Positions 35,382 through 43,595 of a DNA stretch of 64,000 nucleotides are shown in pieces. Origin of the DNA: an uncultured Bacteroidales bacterium. GTDB lineage: Bacteria > Bacteroidota > Bacteroidia > Bacteroidales > P3. Both the position numbers and the translations under genes were made by a program. The notes beneath the pieces were generated by a model. It worked only from the letters and a program-made list of their open reading frames with translations. It did not search any database and was not told where the DNA came from. Position 1 is the first letter of the stretch. Each line of letters begins with the position of its first letter. The DNA lies in the NCBI GenBank assembly GCA_937884485.1, contig CALGCG010000127.1:1-64000 (forward strand), given 5' to 3'.

Positions 35382-35548
35382 CGAATTATTTCCTTAGCGG
35401 CCAAATCTTTTTCTCGCGCCGCCTCCGGCCTCCCCGGCGCCGCCGTTTGTTATTCGGATTTTATGTATCGCGAAACGAATAGACATTATCGCGGAACAAT
35501 AAAACTGTGTTCGTTTATAACATGCTGGTATTCAGTACCGAAAAGGCA

Positions 35549-35648
35549 CCATCTTCTTCCCATCTTCTTACCTCGTTTTTATCCTCCAGTTGTCCTCTTT
35601 TTTTCCGGAAGAAGATGGCAGGTGGCTGGAGGGTGGGAGGGAGGGCGT
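35549..35648. repeat. 11-base periodic palindromic element, family B copy 1
   Basis: In the 403-base gap between yidC and the 35701 gene. Units such as CCATCTTCTTC and CCATCTTCTTA (left) and GGAAGAAGATGG-type and CTGGAGGGTGG units (right) fall in an 11-base frame; arms are inverted complements. The outer 20 or so bases and the GGAAGAAGATGG core are shared with the element at 60857. Confidence 0.8.
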
Positions 35649-35663
35649 TTTTGTTGCAGGGTG

Positions 35664-35690
35664 CACAATAAATTTTTCGCGGGTGCGTTA
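35664..35690 (+). promoter_or_regulatory. Two-box (ECF-like) promoter motif for the 35701 gene
   Basis: CACAATAAATT (35664-35674), nine bases, TGCGTTA (35684-35690), then 10 bases to the ATG. The spacer TTTCGCGGG resembles that of the porX copy (TCGCGGAGC), so the two promoters are especially alike. Confidence 0.6.
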
Positions 35691-35700
35691 TTGTTACAAT

Positions 35701-37008
35701 ATGAAAAGATTGACGTCGTATATCCTTTTCTGCGCCTTGGCGGCGGCATCGGAGGCGCAAGACTTCTCGCTGACGGTCGGCAGTGGTCAGACGCTCTATT
35801 TCAACCTTGTGGCCGGAGGCGTGGAGGTGACCTATCCCAACCATACTGGCCTGGCGGTCAACGGATGGGATGGCTACACGCGCCCCACGGGCGACCTGCA
35901 GATTCCGTCGAGCGTCAGCTACGGCGGTGCGGTCTACAGCGTTCTCCGCGTGGGTCAGTTGGCGTTCTATGGCTGCACGGGACTGTCCAGTGTGGCGGTC
36001 GGCAATGGCATTACATGGCTGGGAAACAGCGCCTTTAACGGTTGCAGCGGCATAAGCACGGTGGTTGTGCCCTCCTCGGTCGACACCGTCGGCTTGCGGG
36101 TCTTCGAGGGGTGCTCGGGGCTGTCCGATGTGTGGTGCAACAGCGTCGCTCCGCCTCGCACCTCGCCCTATGCTTTCTACAATCTTGCGCTGGATTCCAG
36201 GACGTTGCATGTGCCGTCCGGCAGCCAGCCGGCCTATGCGTCGGCGGTGCCGTGGAGCTCGTTTGGCAGCATCGAGGCCGACGGGCCGTGGGTGAGCCTC
36301 ATGCTGACGGTCAACGATCCGCTGCGCGGGAGTGTCGTTGGCGGCGGCGAATACGATGTGGGTACGAGCGTGACTTTCAGCGCCCTCCCGGCGCCGGGCT
36401 TTGCTTTCATCTGCTGGAGCGACGGCGACGAGCGCAACCCGCGCACGGTGATGCTCACCGCCGACCTCAGTCTTTGCGCAATGTTTTTCGCACCAGTGCA
36501 CGACACAATAGAAATGACTGATACCATGGTGGTTGAGGTGCATGACACGGTGGTGGTGCGCGACACCGCCGACCTTGTTTTCGCCCAGCTCCGCGTGCGC
36601 TCCTCCGACGACGATCTGGGGGCCGGAGTCGGCACGGCGGAAGTGCCTGTCGGAACGTCGATTGAGGTGTGCGCACTCTCTTTCGGCGGGCGTTTTGCGG
36701 GTTGGAGCGACGGCTCGCACGACAATCCGCGCCGTGTGACCGTGGCTGGCGACATGACGCTGACAGCTTTTTTTGAACAACTTGCCAACCCCGATGCCGA
36801 ACAGCTCCGATGGCACCTGCACACCGAGGGAAGGACGCTGGTGGTCGTCGGCGCAAACGACTTGGAAATAAGTGTTTATGATGCTGCCGGACGGTGGGTT
36901 TCGGCCTGTCGAACTGCCGATGGCGAGGCCCGGATTGCCCTCCCGGCGGCGGGAGTTTATGCCGTCAAAGTGGGCGATTGGGGAGGAAAGAAAGTGTGTG
37001 TTGAATAA
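35701..37008 (+). CDS. Secreted BspA-like leucine-rich repeat protein with T9SS-type C-terminus
   Basis: 435 residues. Signal peptide to about Ala19; BspA/TpLRR-type repeats ~60-170 (VGQLAFYGCTGLSSVAVG, NSAFNGCSGISTVVVP); two InlB B-repeat-like domains ~195-355 (PAPGFAFICWSDGDERNPRTV; FAGWSDGSHDNPRRV); and a C-terminal ~60-residue beta domain with YDAAGRWV and LPAAGVYAVKV, like a type IX secretion sorting signal. Probably surface-exposed or secreted and involved in binding. I start at the ATG of MKRLTSYILF; the longer frame runs through the repeat. Confidence 0.83.
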   Translation: MKRLTSYILFCALAAASEAQDFSLTVGSGQTLYFNLVAGGVEVTYPNHTGLAVNGWDGYTRPTGDLQIPSSVSYGGAVYSVLRVGQLAFYGCTGLSSVAVGNGITWLGNSAFNGCSGISTVVVPSSVDTVGLRVFEGCSGLSDVWCNSVAPPRTSPYAFYNLALDSRTLHVPSGSQPAYASAVPWSSFGSIEADGPWVSLMLTVNDPLRGSVVGGGEYDVGTSVTFSALPAPGFAFICWSDGDERNPRTVMLTADLSLCAMFFAPVHDTIEMTDTMVVEVHDTVVVRDTADLVFAQLRVRSSDDDLGAGVGTAEVPVGTSIEVCALSFGGRFAGWSDGSHDNPRRVTVAGDMTLTAFFEQLANPDAEQLRWHLHTEGRTLVVVGANDLEISVYDAAGRWVSACRTADGEARIALPAAGVYAVKVGDWGGKKVCVE

Positions 37009-37038
37009 CTTTTTTTGTTGCAATTGGAGAAAAGTTTG

Positions 37039-37046
37039 TATATTTG
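37039..37046 (+). promoter_or_regulatory. Bacteroidales -7 box for the beta-CASP nuclease gene
   Basis: TATATTTG 27 bases upstream of the ATG, with TTGTTG at 37015-37020 as a plausible -33 region. Confidence 0.7.
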
Positions 37047-37073
37047 CATTTTGAAACAAAACTATAAATAACA

Positions 37074-38474
37074 ATGAAACTGCAATTTATGGGCGCCACC
37101 CGTGAGGTGACGGGCAGCAAACACATGATAACGACCAAAAGCGGGCTGAAAATCCTGCTCGACTGCGGCATGTATCAGGGCAAGGGCCTGGAGACCGACG
37201 CCATGAACCGCGACCTGGGATTCAACCCTGCGGAGATAGACTATCTCATTCTTTCCCACGCACATATCGACCATTCCGGCCTCATACCGTTCATCTACAA
37301 GCTGGGCTTCCGCGGCACCGTGCTCTGCACCCCCGCCACGCGCGACCTCTGCGCCATCATGCTAGCCGACGCCGGCCGCATACAGGAACAGGACACGCAG
37401 ACCTTCAACAAGAAGCGCAAGGCCCAGGGTCTCGACCCCGTCGAGCCTATCTACGACGAGAAGGACGCACAGGCCTGCATGAGTTGTTTCATCAGTGTGC
37501 CCTACCACAAGAAGTTCAATATCGAGGGCGAAGTCACCGTGGAGTTTTTCGACGCCGGCCACATCCTCGGTTCCGCCTGTGTCTATCTGGAAATCAAGGA
37601 CGGACGCCGCAAGATACGCCTCGGGTTCACGGGCGACATCGGCCGCTACGACAAGCAGATTCTCAAGGACCCCGAGCCCTTCCCCCAGGTAGACTACCTC
37701 ATCATGGAGAGCACCTATGGCGACCGTCTGCACGAAAGCATTCAGGATGCCGAGCAGGAACTGCTCATGGCCGTGCTCGACACCTGCACCAAGAAGAAAG
37801 GCAAGCTCATCATTCCCAGCTTCGCCATCGGCCGCGCGCAGGAGATTATCTACGCCCTTGACCGCTTGGAGAACGCCAAGCTGCTGCCGGACATCGACGT
37901 CTTCGTCGACAGCCCGCTGAGTATCAGTGCCACCAACATCATGCGCCTGCACACCGAATGCTTCAACCAGAGCATTGCCGACTACTGCCAGAACGACCCC
38001 GACCCCTTCGGTTTCAACCGTCTGCACTACATTCAGAGCGTCATGGAGAGCAAGCAGCTCAACATCCGCCACAAGCCCTGCGTCATCATTGCCGCCAGCG
38101 GCATGATGGAGGCCGGCCGTGTGAAGCACCACCTGGCCAACCACATCGACAATCCCGCCACCACTATCCTCTGCGTGGGCTACTGCGAGCCGTCGACCCT
38201 TGGAGCCAAAATCATGCGCGGCGATGAGGAAGTCTCCATCTTTGGCCAGCGCCACAAGGTGCGCGCCGAGCTGCGCCGCATCGACTCCCTCTCGGGCCAC
38301 GGCGACTACGAGGAGATGATTCGCTACATCTCCTGCCAGGACAAGAAGAAGCTCAAAGGCATCTTCATCGTCCACGGCGAGGAAGAGACGCAGCAGCACT
38401 TTGCCCATACCCTCGGCGAGCGCGGCTGGAAGCATGTCAGTGTACCGGCGTTCCGCGAGGAAGTTGAGTTGTAA
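37074..38474 (+). CDS. Beta-CASP metallo-beta-lactamase fold RNA nuclease
   Basis: 466 residues. The metallo-beta-lactamase core has the zinc motif SHAHIDHSG (His62, His64, Asp66, His67), GHILGSACV and the Asp of FTGDIGR; the beta-CASP insert contains MESTYGDR, IPSFAIGRAQEI and ASGMMEAGRVKHHL, and the RMMBL end has SGHGDYEEM and HGEEETQQHF. This is the YsnF/CPSF-like RNA-processing group, thought to act in mRNA maturation or decay. It starts a short transcript that includes the endonuclease gene 12 bases downstream. Confidence 0.9.
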   Translation: MKLQFMGATREVTGSKHMITTKSGLKILLDCGMYQGKGLETDAMNRDLGFNPAEIDYLILSHAHIDHSGLIPFIYKLGFRGTVLCTPATRDLCAIMLADAGRIQEQDTQTFNKKRKAQGLDPVEPIYDEKDAQACMSCFISVPYHKKFNIEGEVTVEFFDAGHILGSACVYLEIKDGRRKIRLGFTGDIGRYDKQILKDPEPFPQVDYLIMESTYGDRLHESIQDAEQELLMAVLDTCTKKKGKLIIPSFAIGRAQEIIYALDRLENAKLLPDIDVFVDSPLSISATNIMRLHTECFNQSIADYCQNDPDPFGFNRLHYIQSVMESKQLNIRHKPCVIIAASGMMEAGRVKHHLANHIDNPATTILCVGYCEPSTLGAKIMRGDEEVSIFGQRHKVRAELRRIDSLSGHGDYEEMIRYISCQDKKKLKGIFIVHGEEETQQHFAHTLGERGWKHVSVPAFREEVEL

Positions 38475-38486
38475 GAGAATTTGATA

Positions 38487-39257
38487 ATGGGTTGCAGGTT
38501 GTTTATAGTCAACATGTTTGCGGCGGCAGTCTTCATGCTGTCGGGGTGCTTCAGGGGAACGGATGCTGTGGCCCAGGTTGTAAGTGTCAAAGCTCCCGAC
38601 GGGTTGGAGCTTCCCGCCAGCAGCCCCGACGAGGACATTGTTGTCCGTCTTGGCTATACGGCTTCCTATAACCATCAGACCCTCTGCCCCGACTGGGTGG
38701 CGTGGGAGCTGACGGCCGAGGAGGCCGACGGGCAGAACGACGGCCAGTTCAGCTTCAGCCGCGACCCCGGAGTGGCATGGCCCAAGGCCAGCCGCGAGGA
38801 CTATTCGCGCAGCGGCTGGGACAAAGGCCACATGGCTCCGCGCGCCGACATGAGGTGGAGCTGCCAGGCCTTGGAGGAGAGCTACTACTTCACCAACATC
38901 TGCCCGCAGGACCACGAGATGAACTCGCAGGCCTGGCGCAAGATTGAGGAATTGTCGCGCCGCCTGGCCAAGCGCTACGGCAGCGTGTATATTGTCTGCG
39001 GTCCCATTTTCGACGGCAGCGACCGCCGGATTGGCTCTGTCGCCATACCCAGCGCCTTCTTCAAAGCCTTGGTAATCAACACTACCGACGGCTACAAGAG
39101 CGTGGGATTCCTGGTGGACAACAATCCGCAGAGCTTCTCCCCGCGCCACTATGCCGTCAGCGTCGACAGCGTGGAGGCAACTATCGGGCGCAACCTCTTC
39201 CCCCTCGTCGACGAGGCGGCCGAGGCGGACTACAATTGGAAAGTTTGGAATCATTAA
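38487..39257 (+). CDS. DNA/RNA non-specific endonuclease lipoprotein (NUC1 family)
   Basis: 256 residues from the ATG at 38487. Lipobox FMLSGC (Cys21) places it in the envelope. The nuclease domain (~60-250) has the active-site motif WDKGHMAPRADM, where the general-base His115 usually sits in DRGH (here DKGH), and the metal-binding Asn in FTNICPQ. It would cut extracellular or periplasmic nucleic acid for nutrient use or defence. Co-transcribed with the beta-CASP gene. Confidence 0.9.
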   Translation: MGCRLFIVNMFAAAVFMLSGCFRGTDAVAQVVSVKAPDGLELPASSPDEDIVVRLGYTASYNHQTLCPDWVAWELTAEEADGQNDGQFSFSRDPGVAWPKASREDYSRSGWDKGHMAPRADMRWSCQALEESYYFTNICPQDHEMNSQAWRKIEELSRRLAKRYGSVYIVCGPIFDGSDRRIGSVAIPSAFFKALVINTTDGYKSVGFLVDNNPQSFSPRHYAVSVDSVEATIGRNLFPLVDEAAEADYNWKVWNH

Positions 39258-39271
39258 TGTATATATTTAAT

Positions 39272-39736
39272 ATGAAGAAGAGTACGATTTCGACGGTAAT
39301 GGCTCTGATGGCCCTCACGATGCTGCCTGGCTGCAAGCAACAGGGTGCCGAGGTCGACAGTGTGCAGGAACCATCCTCAAGTGCCGACACTGTGGAGTTG
39401 ACGCTGGCCCCCATGGAGACTCCGGCTTCCGAGCCTGAGGTCGAGCCCGCCGTCCGCACAACTGCCAAGCCTGCCGCCACCGTGGCCAAGACCTCTGCCC
39501 CCAAGAAGGCCTCTGCCCCCAGGACCAGCGGCAAGGCCGAGACCATCTACGTCGAGACCGAGGGCGCCCAGGGGCGTGTCTGGGGCCATGTCACCATGCG
39601 CGGCGACCGCGGCACCGGCACCATCCACGACTGGGACGAGAACACCCTCGCCGTCACCGTCACACGCCACGGCAACGAACTCTTCGCCGTCGACCAGAAC
39701 TCGCGCCAGTATGTATTCAAATTAAGAAATAAATAA
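39272..39736 (+). CDS. Small Ala/Pro/Lys-rich lipoprotein
   Basis: 154 residues with lipobox MLPGCK (Cys19), a low-complexity linker TTAKPAATVAKTSAPKKASA, and a C-terminal ~55-residue beta domain (VWGHVTMRGDRGTGTIHD to YVFKLRNK). The linker could span the periplasm or peptidoglycan. Function unknown. 12 bases before the transketolase gene. Confidence 0.7.
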   Translation: MKKSTISTVMALMALTMLPGCKQQGAEVDSVQEPSSSADTVELTLAPMETPASEPEVEPAVRTTAKPAATVAKTSAPKKASAPRTSGKAETIYVETEGAQGRVWGHVTMRGDRGTGTIHDWDENTLAVTVTRHGNELFAVDQNSRQYVFKLRNK

Positions 39737-39748
39737 AAGTAATTCATA

Positions 39749-40597
39749 ATGAAAACAACAGCAGAACTTCAGCAGATTGCGACGCAGGTGCGCCGCGATA
39801 TTTTGAGAATGACCACCAACGCCAAGAGCGGCCACCCCGGCGGCTCGATGGGCACGGCGGACTGGTTTGTGGCCATGAACTGGAACATCATGGACTTCGA
39901 ACCCAAGAACTTCACCATGAGCGGCGACGGCGAGGACATGCTCTTCGTCAGCCAGGGCCACATCACGCCGGTCATCTACAGCACCATGGCGCGCCGCGGC
40001 TACTTCCCCGTCAGCGAGCTCAACACCTTCCGCAAGTTCGGCACCCGCCTGCAGGGCCACCCCTCCACGGCACACGACCTGCCGGGCATCCGCATGGCCA
40101 GCGGCTCGCTGGGCCAGGGCCTCAGCGTCGGCGTCGGCGCCGCCCTCGGCAAGAAAATGACGGGCGACAAGCACCTCGTCTACACCATGCACGGCGACGG
40201 CGAGCTCGAGGAAGGCCAGATCTGGGAGGCCGCCATGTTCGCCGGCGCCAAGCACGTGGACAACCTCATCGCCACCATCGACTACAACAACCAGCAGATC
40301 GACGCCACGGTCGAAGAGGTCATGTCCCTCGGCAACCTCAAGGCCAAGTTCGAGAGCTTCATGTGGAAGGTCGTGGTCATCGAGAACGGCAACGACATGC
40401 AGCAGGTGCTCGACGGCATGGCCCGCGCCAAGGCTCTCACCGGCCAGGGCAGCCCCGTGTGCGTCATCCTGACGACCAAGATGGGCTACGGCGTCGACTT
40501 CATGCAGGACACCAACAAGTACCACGGCGCCGTCCTCAGCGCCGACGACCTGCCCAAGGCCCTCGCCCAGCTGCCCGAGACCCTCGGCGACTTCTAA
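39749..40597 (+). CDS. Transketolase, N-terminal subunit only
   Basis: 282 residues matching the first half of transketolase, which binds the pyrophosphate end of thiamine diphosphate. Motifs: SGHPGGSMGTADWF, RASGSLGQG-like MASGSLGQGLSVGVGAA, and the GDG...N metal site HGDGELEEGQIWEA with DYNNQQI. The C-terminal subunit, needed for the E1-like pyrimidine domain, normally lies directly downstream in split transketolases; here a terminator and purA follow, so the partner must be elsewhere or missing. Involved in pentose phosphate conversions. Confidence 0.92.
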   Translation: MKTTAELQQIATQVRRDILRMTTNAKSGHPGGSMGTADWFVAMNWNIMDFEPKNFTMSGDGEDMLFVSQGHITPVIYSTMARRGYFPVSELNTFRKFGTRLQGHPSTAHDLPGIRMASGSLGQGLSVGVGAALGKKMTGDKHLVYTMHGDGELEEGQIWEAAMFAGAKHVDNLIATIDYNNQQIDATVEEVMSLGNLKAKFESFMWKVVVIENGNDMQQVLDGMARAKALTGQGSPVCVILTTKMGYGVDFMQDTNKYHGAVLSADDLPKALAQLPETLGDF

Positions 40598-40619
40598 ACC
40601 CTTCGGGGAACCCCTGTGT

Positions 40620-40654
40620 GGCCCCGGCCGGTAACGGCCGGGGCCATTCTTTTC
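40620..40654 (+). terminator. Strong intrinsic terminator after transketolase
   Basis: Perfect 11-base GC-rich stem (40620-40630 with 40635-40645), loop GTAA, followed by ATTCTTTT. It cleanly separates transketolase from purA. Confidence 0.88.
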
Positions 40655-40749
40655 AGGCAGGCCGGAACGGGGAAACGGACGTTTTGCCTTCCGGCGCGGC
40701 TTCACTCATGGCTGGCTGGATTTTTCCCCATCGCGACGCAGGCCGCGAC

Positions 40750-40943
40750 CCGTACCCAATAGGGGACGAATAGGTACCTGATTCGCCCCTTCTCATATAG
40801 TATTTATATCGTTCTTATATACTTCTTATATAGTTCTTATATACACTATATAAATACTATATAAGAAGTATATAAGAACGATATGAGAACTATATGACAT
40901 GTGCCGAAGAGGGGGCGAATTTGGCCCCTATTTGGCACGGGGT
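40750..40943. repeat. 11-base periodic palindromic element, family A copy 3
   Basis: About 17 units in strict 11-base phase. Left outer units CGTACCCAATA, GGGGACGAATA, GGTACCTGATT; core units such as ATATAGTATTT, ATATCGTTCTT and ATATACTTCTT; right units ATAAGAAGTAT, ATAAGAACGAT; and right outer GC-rich units to 40943. The core arms are inverted complements centred near 40850. Lies in the 482-base gap before purA. Confidence 0.88.
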
Positions 40944-40984
40944 GTGTTGCGTCGCCGCGGGTGGGGCAGGGGAGAGAAAATAAA

Positions 40985-41003
40985 TTTTGCCATGTCGGCA
41001 AAA
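40985..41003. repeat. Hairpin overlapping the purA -33 box
   Basis: TTTTGCC and GGCAAAA arms around ATGTC. Its left arm contains the -33 TTTTG of the purA promoter, so it could act as an operator or simply be coincidental symmetry. Confidence 0.45.
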
Positions 41004-41016
41004 AGTCGTATCTTTG
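40985..41016 (+). promoter_or_regulatory. Housekeeping promoter of purA
   Basis: TTTTG (40985-40989), 19-base spacer, TATCTTTG (41009-41016). This is the textbook Bacteroidota promoter and the clearest one in the window. The leader to the ATG is about 57 bases. Confidence 0.85.
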
Positions 41017-41079
41017 CAATTTTGTTGGGGGTGGATGGTGTGGGTGAAATGTTGATTAAGAATTGAAAATAAAGTATAT

Positions 41080-42372
41080 ATGACAAAGATAGACGTACTG
41101 TTGGGCCTCCAGTGGGGCGACGAAGGCAAAGGCAAGATTGTCGACGTGCTGACGCCGCGCTACGACGTGGTGGCCCGTTTCCAGGGCGGCCCCAATGCCG
41201 GTCACACCCTCGAATTCAACGGTTCCAAGCATGTGCTGCACATCATTCCCAGCGGCATCTTCCACCAGGAGAAAATCAACCTCATCGGCAACGGCGTGCT
41301 CATCGAGCCCCGCATCTTCCGTCAGGAGATCGAGGCGCTGGCCGAGAAGGGTGTCGATGCCGTGAAGAACCTCTTCATCAGCAAGAAGGCCCACCTCATC
41401 CTGCCGAGCCACCGCATGATGGACGCCGCCAACGAGCAGGCCAAGGGCAACAGCAAGATTGGCTCCACGCTGAAGGGCATAGGCCCCGCCTACACCGACA
41501 AGATTGCCCGCACGGGCATCCGCGTGGGCGACATCATGGCCCCGGATTTCATCGAGCGCTACGGCCTGCTGAAGCGTCAGCACCTGATGATGGCCCGCGC
41601 CATGGGTTTCGACGTCGAGGCTTTCCGCATCGACGACATGACGCTCGGCGAGTACGAGAAAGTGTGGCTCGAGAGCCTGGCCACGCTGAAGCGGTTCCGC
41701 TTCGTCAACAGCGAGTACTTCATCAACCAGTGCCTCCGCGAGGACAAGAAAGTCCTGGCCGAGGGCGCGCAGGCCATGATGCTTGACATCGACTTTGGCA
41801 CCTATCCCTTTGTCACCTCGAGCAACACCATCACCGCCGGTGTCTGCACCGGTTTGGGCGTGGCGCCCAGCACCATAGGCAAGGTGATGGGCATCACCAA
41901 GGCCTACTGCACCCGCGTGGGTGCGGGTCCGTTCCCGACGGAGTGCTTCGACGAGGTGGGCAGCCGCCTCTGCGAGCTGGGCCACGAGTATGGCGCCACC
42001 ACCGGCCGTCCGCGCCGCTGCGGCTGGCTGGACATCACCGCCCTGCGCTACGCCTGCATGATCAACGGCGTCACCGAGCTCTACGTCACCAAGCCCGACG
42101 TGATGAACGACTTCGAAGCCGTCAAGATGTGCACCGCCTACGACATCGACGGCCAGCAGACCGACGAGATACCCTTCGAGTACAACACGGCGAACATCAA
42201 GCCCCTGCTGGAGTCCTACCCCGGCTGGTGCCAGAGCCTGGAGGGTATCACCTCCTACGGCCAGCTGCCCGAGCGCCTGCGCTCCTACCTTGCCGCCATC
42301 GAGGAGAAGACCGGCGTGGCCATTGCCGCCGTCAGTATCAGCCCCGACCGCAAGGATGTGGTGTTCAAGTAA
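41080..42372 (+). CDS. purA: Adenylosuccinate synthetase
   Basis: Joins IMP and aspartate using GTP, first step from IMP to AMP. 430 residues with the P-loop-like GLQWGDEGKGKIVD at the N-terminus, QGGPNAGHT, GSTLKGIGPAYTDKI, the TTGRPRRCGWLD loop near residue 308 and TKPDVMNDF. Length is normal. Transcribed from its own housekeeping promoter. Confidence 0.96.
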   Translation: MTKIDVLLGLQWGDEGKGKIVDVLTPRYDVVARFQGGPNAGHTLEFNGSKHVLHIIPSGIFHQEKINLIGNGVLIEPRIFRQEIEALAEKGVDAVKNLFISKKAHLILPSHRMMDAANEQAKGNSKIGSTLKGIGPAYTDKIARTGIRVGDIMAPDFIERYGLLKRQHLMMARAMGFDVEAFRIDDMTLGEYEKVWLESLATLKRFRFVNSEYFINQCLREDKKVLAEGAQAMMLDIDFGTYPFVTSSNTITAGVCTGLGVAPSTIGKVMGITKAYCTRVGAGPFPTECFDEVGSRLCELGHEYGATTGRPRRCGWLDITALRYACMINGVTELYVTKPDVMNDFEAVKMCTAYDIDGQQTDEIPFEYNTANIKPLLESYPGWCQSLEGITSYGQLPERLRSYLAAIEEKTGVAIAAVSISPDRKDVVFK

Positions 42373-42388
42373 ATATATTTTTCGCCGA

Positions 42389-42415
42389 CGCAATAAAAGC
42401 AAGAAAGTCGCGTTA
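42389..42415 (+). promoter_or_regulatory. Two-box (ECF-like) promoter motif for the PepSY-like gene
   Basis: CGCAATAAAAG (42389-42399), nine bases, CGCGTTA (42409-42415). A second GCAATAAAAGC lies 31 bases downstream (42421-42431). The second box is about 51 bases from the ATG. Confidence 0.55.
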
Positions 42416-42466
42416 ACGTTGCAATAAAAGCCCCGAAGAGGGTACTGAATAAGAAAACCCAAAGAT

Positions 42467-43519
42467 ATGAAGAAGTTTGTTTTTGCCCTGGCCATGCTGC
42501 TGCCCCTGATGGTGGGTGCACAGACCAAAATCAAAGAGACCGCCGTGCCGCGCTCGGTGCTGCTGTCGCTCGAAAAGACCTACGACTCCTATAAGGTCAA
42601 GACCTGGTATCAGGCTCCGGGACAATACATTGCCGAAGTCATTATCGACGGCCAGGAAGGCCGCAGTTTTTTCACCGCCGGCGGCGACTGGCAGTATTCC
42701 TCTTTCCCCGTCAAAATGGAGGAGTGCCCCACGATGCTCACCAGCTACTTCACCAACAACTATCCCGGCTACCGCGTGAAGACCCTCGATTATGTCGAGG
42801 AGATGAGTGGCGACAACTACTATCGCGTGATTATCACCAAGAAAGGCATCTCTGATACCGACTTCGAGATGATTTTCGACACCCGTGGCAAGCTGCAGAA
42901 GAGCAACGCCCCCGACCCCGCAGCCGTCAAGCGCGACTATTACACACACAACAATCCCGACGCCACGGACGACGAAATCACCAAGGCCACCAAGACCGAG
43001 ACCAGTCGCACACGCAACCGTCCGGCCCCCAAGGCCGACGAGCCCCAGGTGGAAGCCTTCGCCCCCTGCCAGGCCGCTGTGGACAACTTCGAGAAGGCCA
43101 TCGGCAAGAAGCGCTGCAAGGCCGGCCCCGAATGGCTCAACCGCAACGACCAGTACGCCGTGGCCTACTTCACCGACAAGCAGAAAGTGGAGAAGGAAGC
43201 CGTGTACGACATCAACGACGGCACCCCCATCATGACCGGCAAGTTGCTGCCCAAGGACCGCTACAGCAACGGCATCCTCAAGTATCTGGCCGAGAAGTTC
43301 AACGGCGAGAAATACAAGATTGAGAAGATGGTTGTCTACGAGTACAACTCCAAGTTCCGCGGTGCCGACGGCAAGAAGCCCAAACCCTACACCTATGTGG
43401 TCATCAGCCAGAAGGTCAAGGGCACACGCCAGATCAAGTTCACCCGCATGGAGTTCGACAGCAAGGGCAACTTCCTCAACCTCCTTGCACAGCCCCTCGA
43501 CGACAAGGACGTGCAGTAG
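42467..43519 (+). CDS. PepSY-like (BLIP-type) secreted protein
   Basis: 350 residues with a signal peptide ending VGAQ (~19). At least two PepSY-like alpha/beta units can be seen, one at ~25-145 (VKTWYQAPGQYIAEVIIDGQ, YRVKTLDYVEEMSGDNYYRVII) and one at ~195-345 (FNGEKYKIEKMVVYEY). This family is common in Bacteroidales and thought to bind or inhibit proteins in the periplasm. Specific role unknown. Ends at a strong terminator. Confidence 0.78.
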   Translation: MKKFVFALAMLLPLMVGAQTKIKETAVPRSVLLSLEKTYDSYKVKTWYQAPGQYIAEVIIDGQEGRSFFTAGGDWQYSSFPVKMEECPTMLTSYFTNNYPGYRVKTLDYVEEMSGDNYYRVIITKKGISDTDFEMIFDTRGKLQKSNAPDPAAVKRDYYTHNNPDATDDEITKATKTETSRTRNRPAPKADEPQVEAFAPCQAAVDNFEKAIGKKRCKAGPEWLNRNDQYAVAYFTDKQKVEKEAVYDINDGTPIMTGKLLPKDRYSNGILKYLAEKFNGEKYKIEKMVVYEYNSKFRGADGKKPKPYTYVVISQKVKGTRQIKFTRMEFDSKGNFLNLLAQPLDDKDVQ

Positions 43520-43540
43520 GGGAGTGGCTGAGTGATATTA

Positions 43541-43577
43541 AAAAAAAGGTTCGAGATTTACTCTCGAACCTTTTTTT
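43541..43577. terminator. Bidirectional terminator between PepSY-like gene and mfd
   Basis: 16-base perfect stem (43541-43556 with 43562-43577), loop TTTAC, with A7 on one side and T7 on the other so it works in both directions. Flanking GGGAGTGGCT / AGCCACTCCC extends the symmetry. Confidence 0.92.
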
Positions 43578-43595
43578 ATGCCTAAGCCACTCCCT

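Noticed and set aside
35480..35510. A further two-box promoter copy (AACAATAAAA then CGTTT)
   Set aside because: The spacing is about four bases too short and no gene start follows in that orientation.
40985..41003. PurR-type operator at purA
   Set aside because: The symmetry is short and shared with an unrelated locus; there is no independent evidence of a purine regulator.
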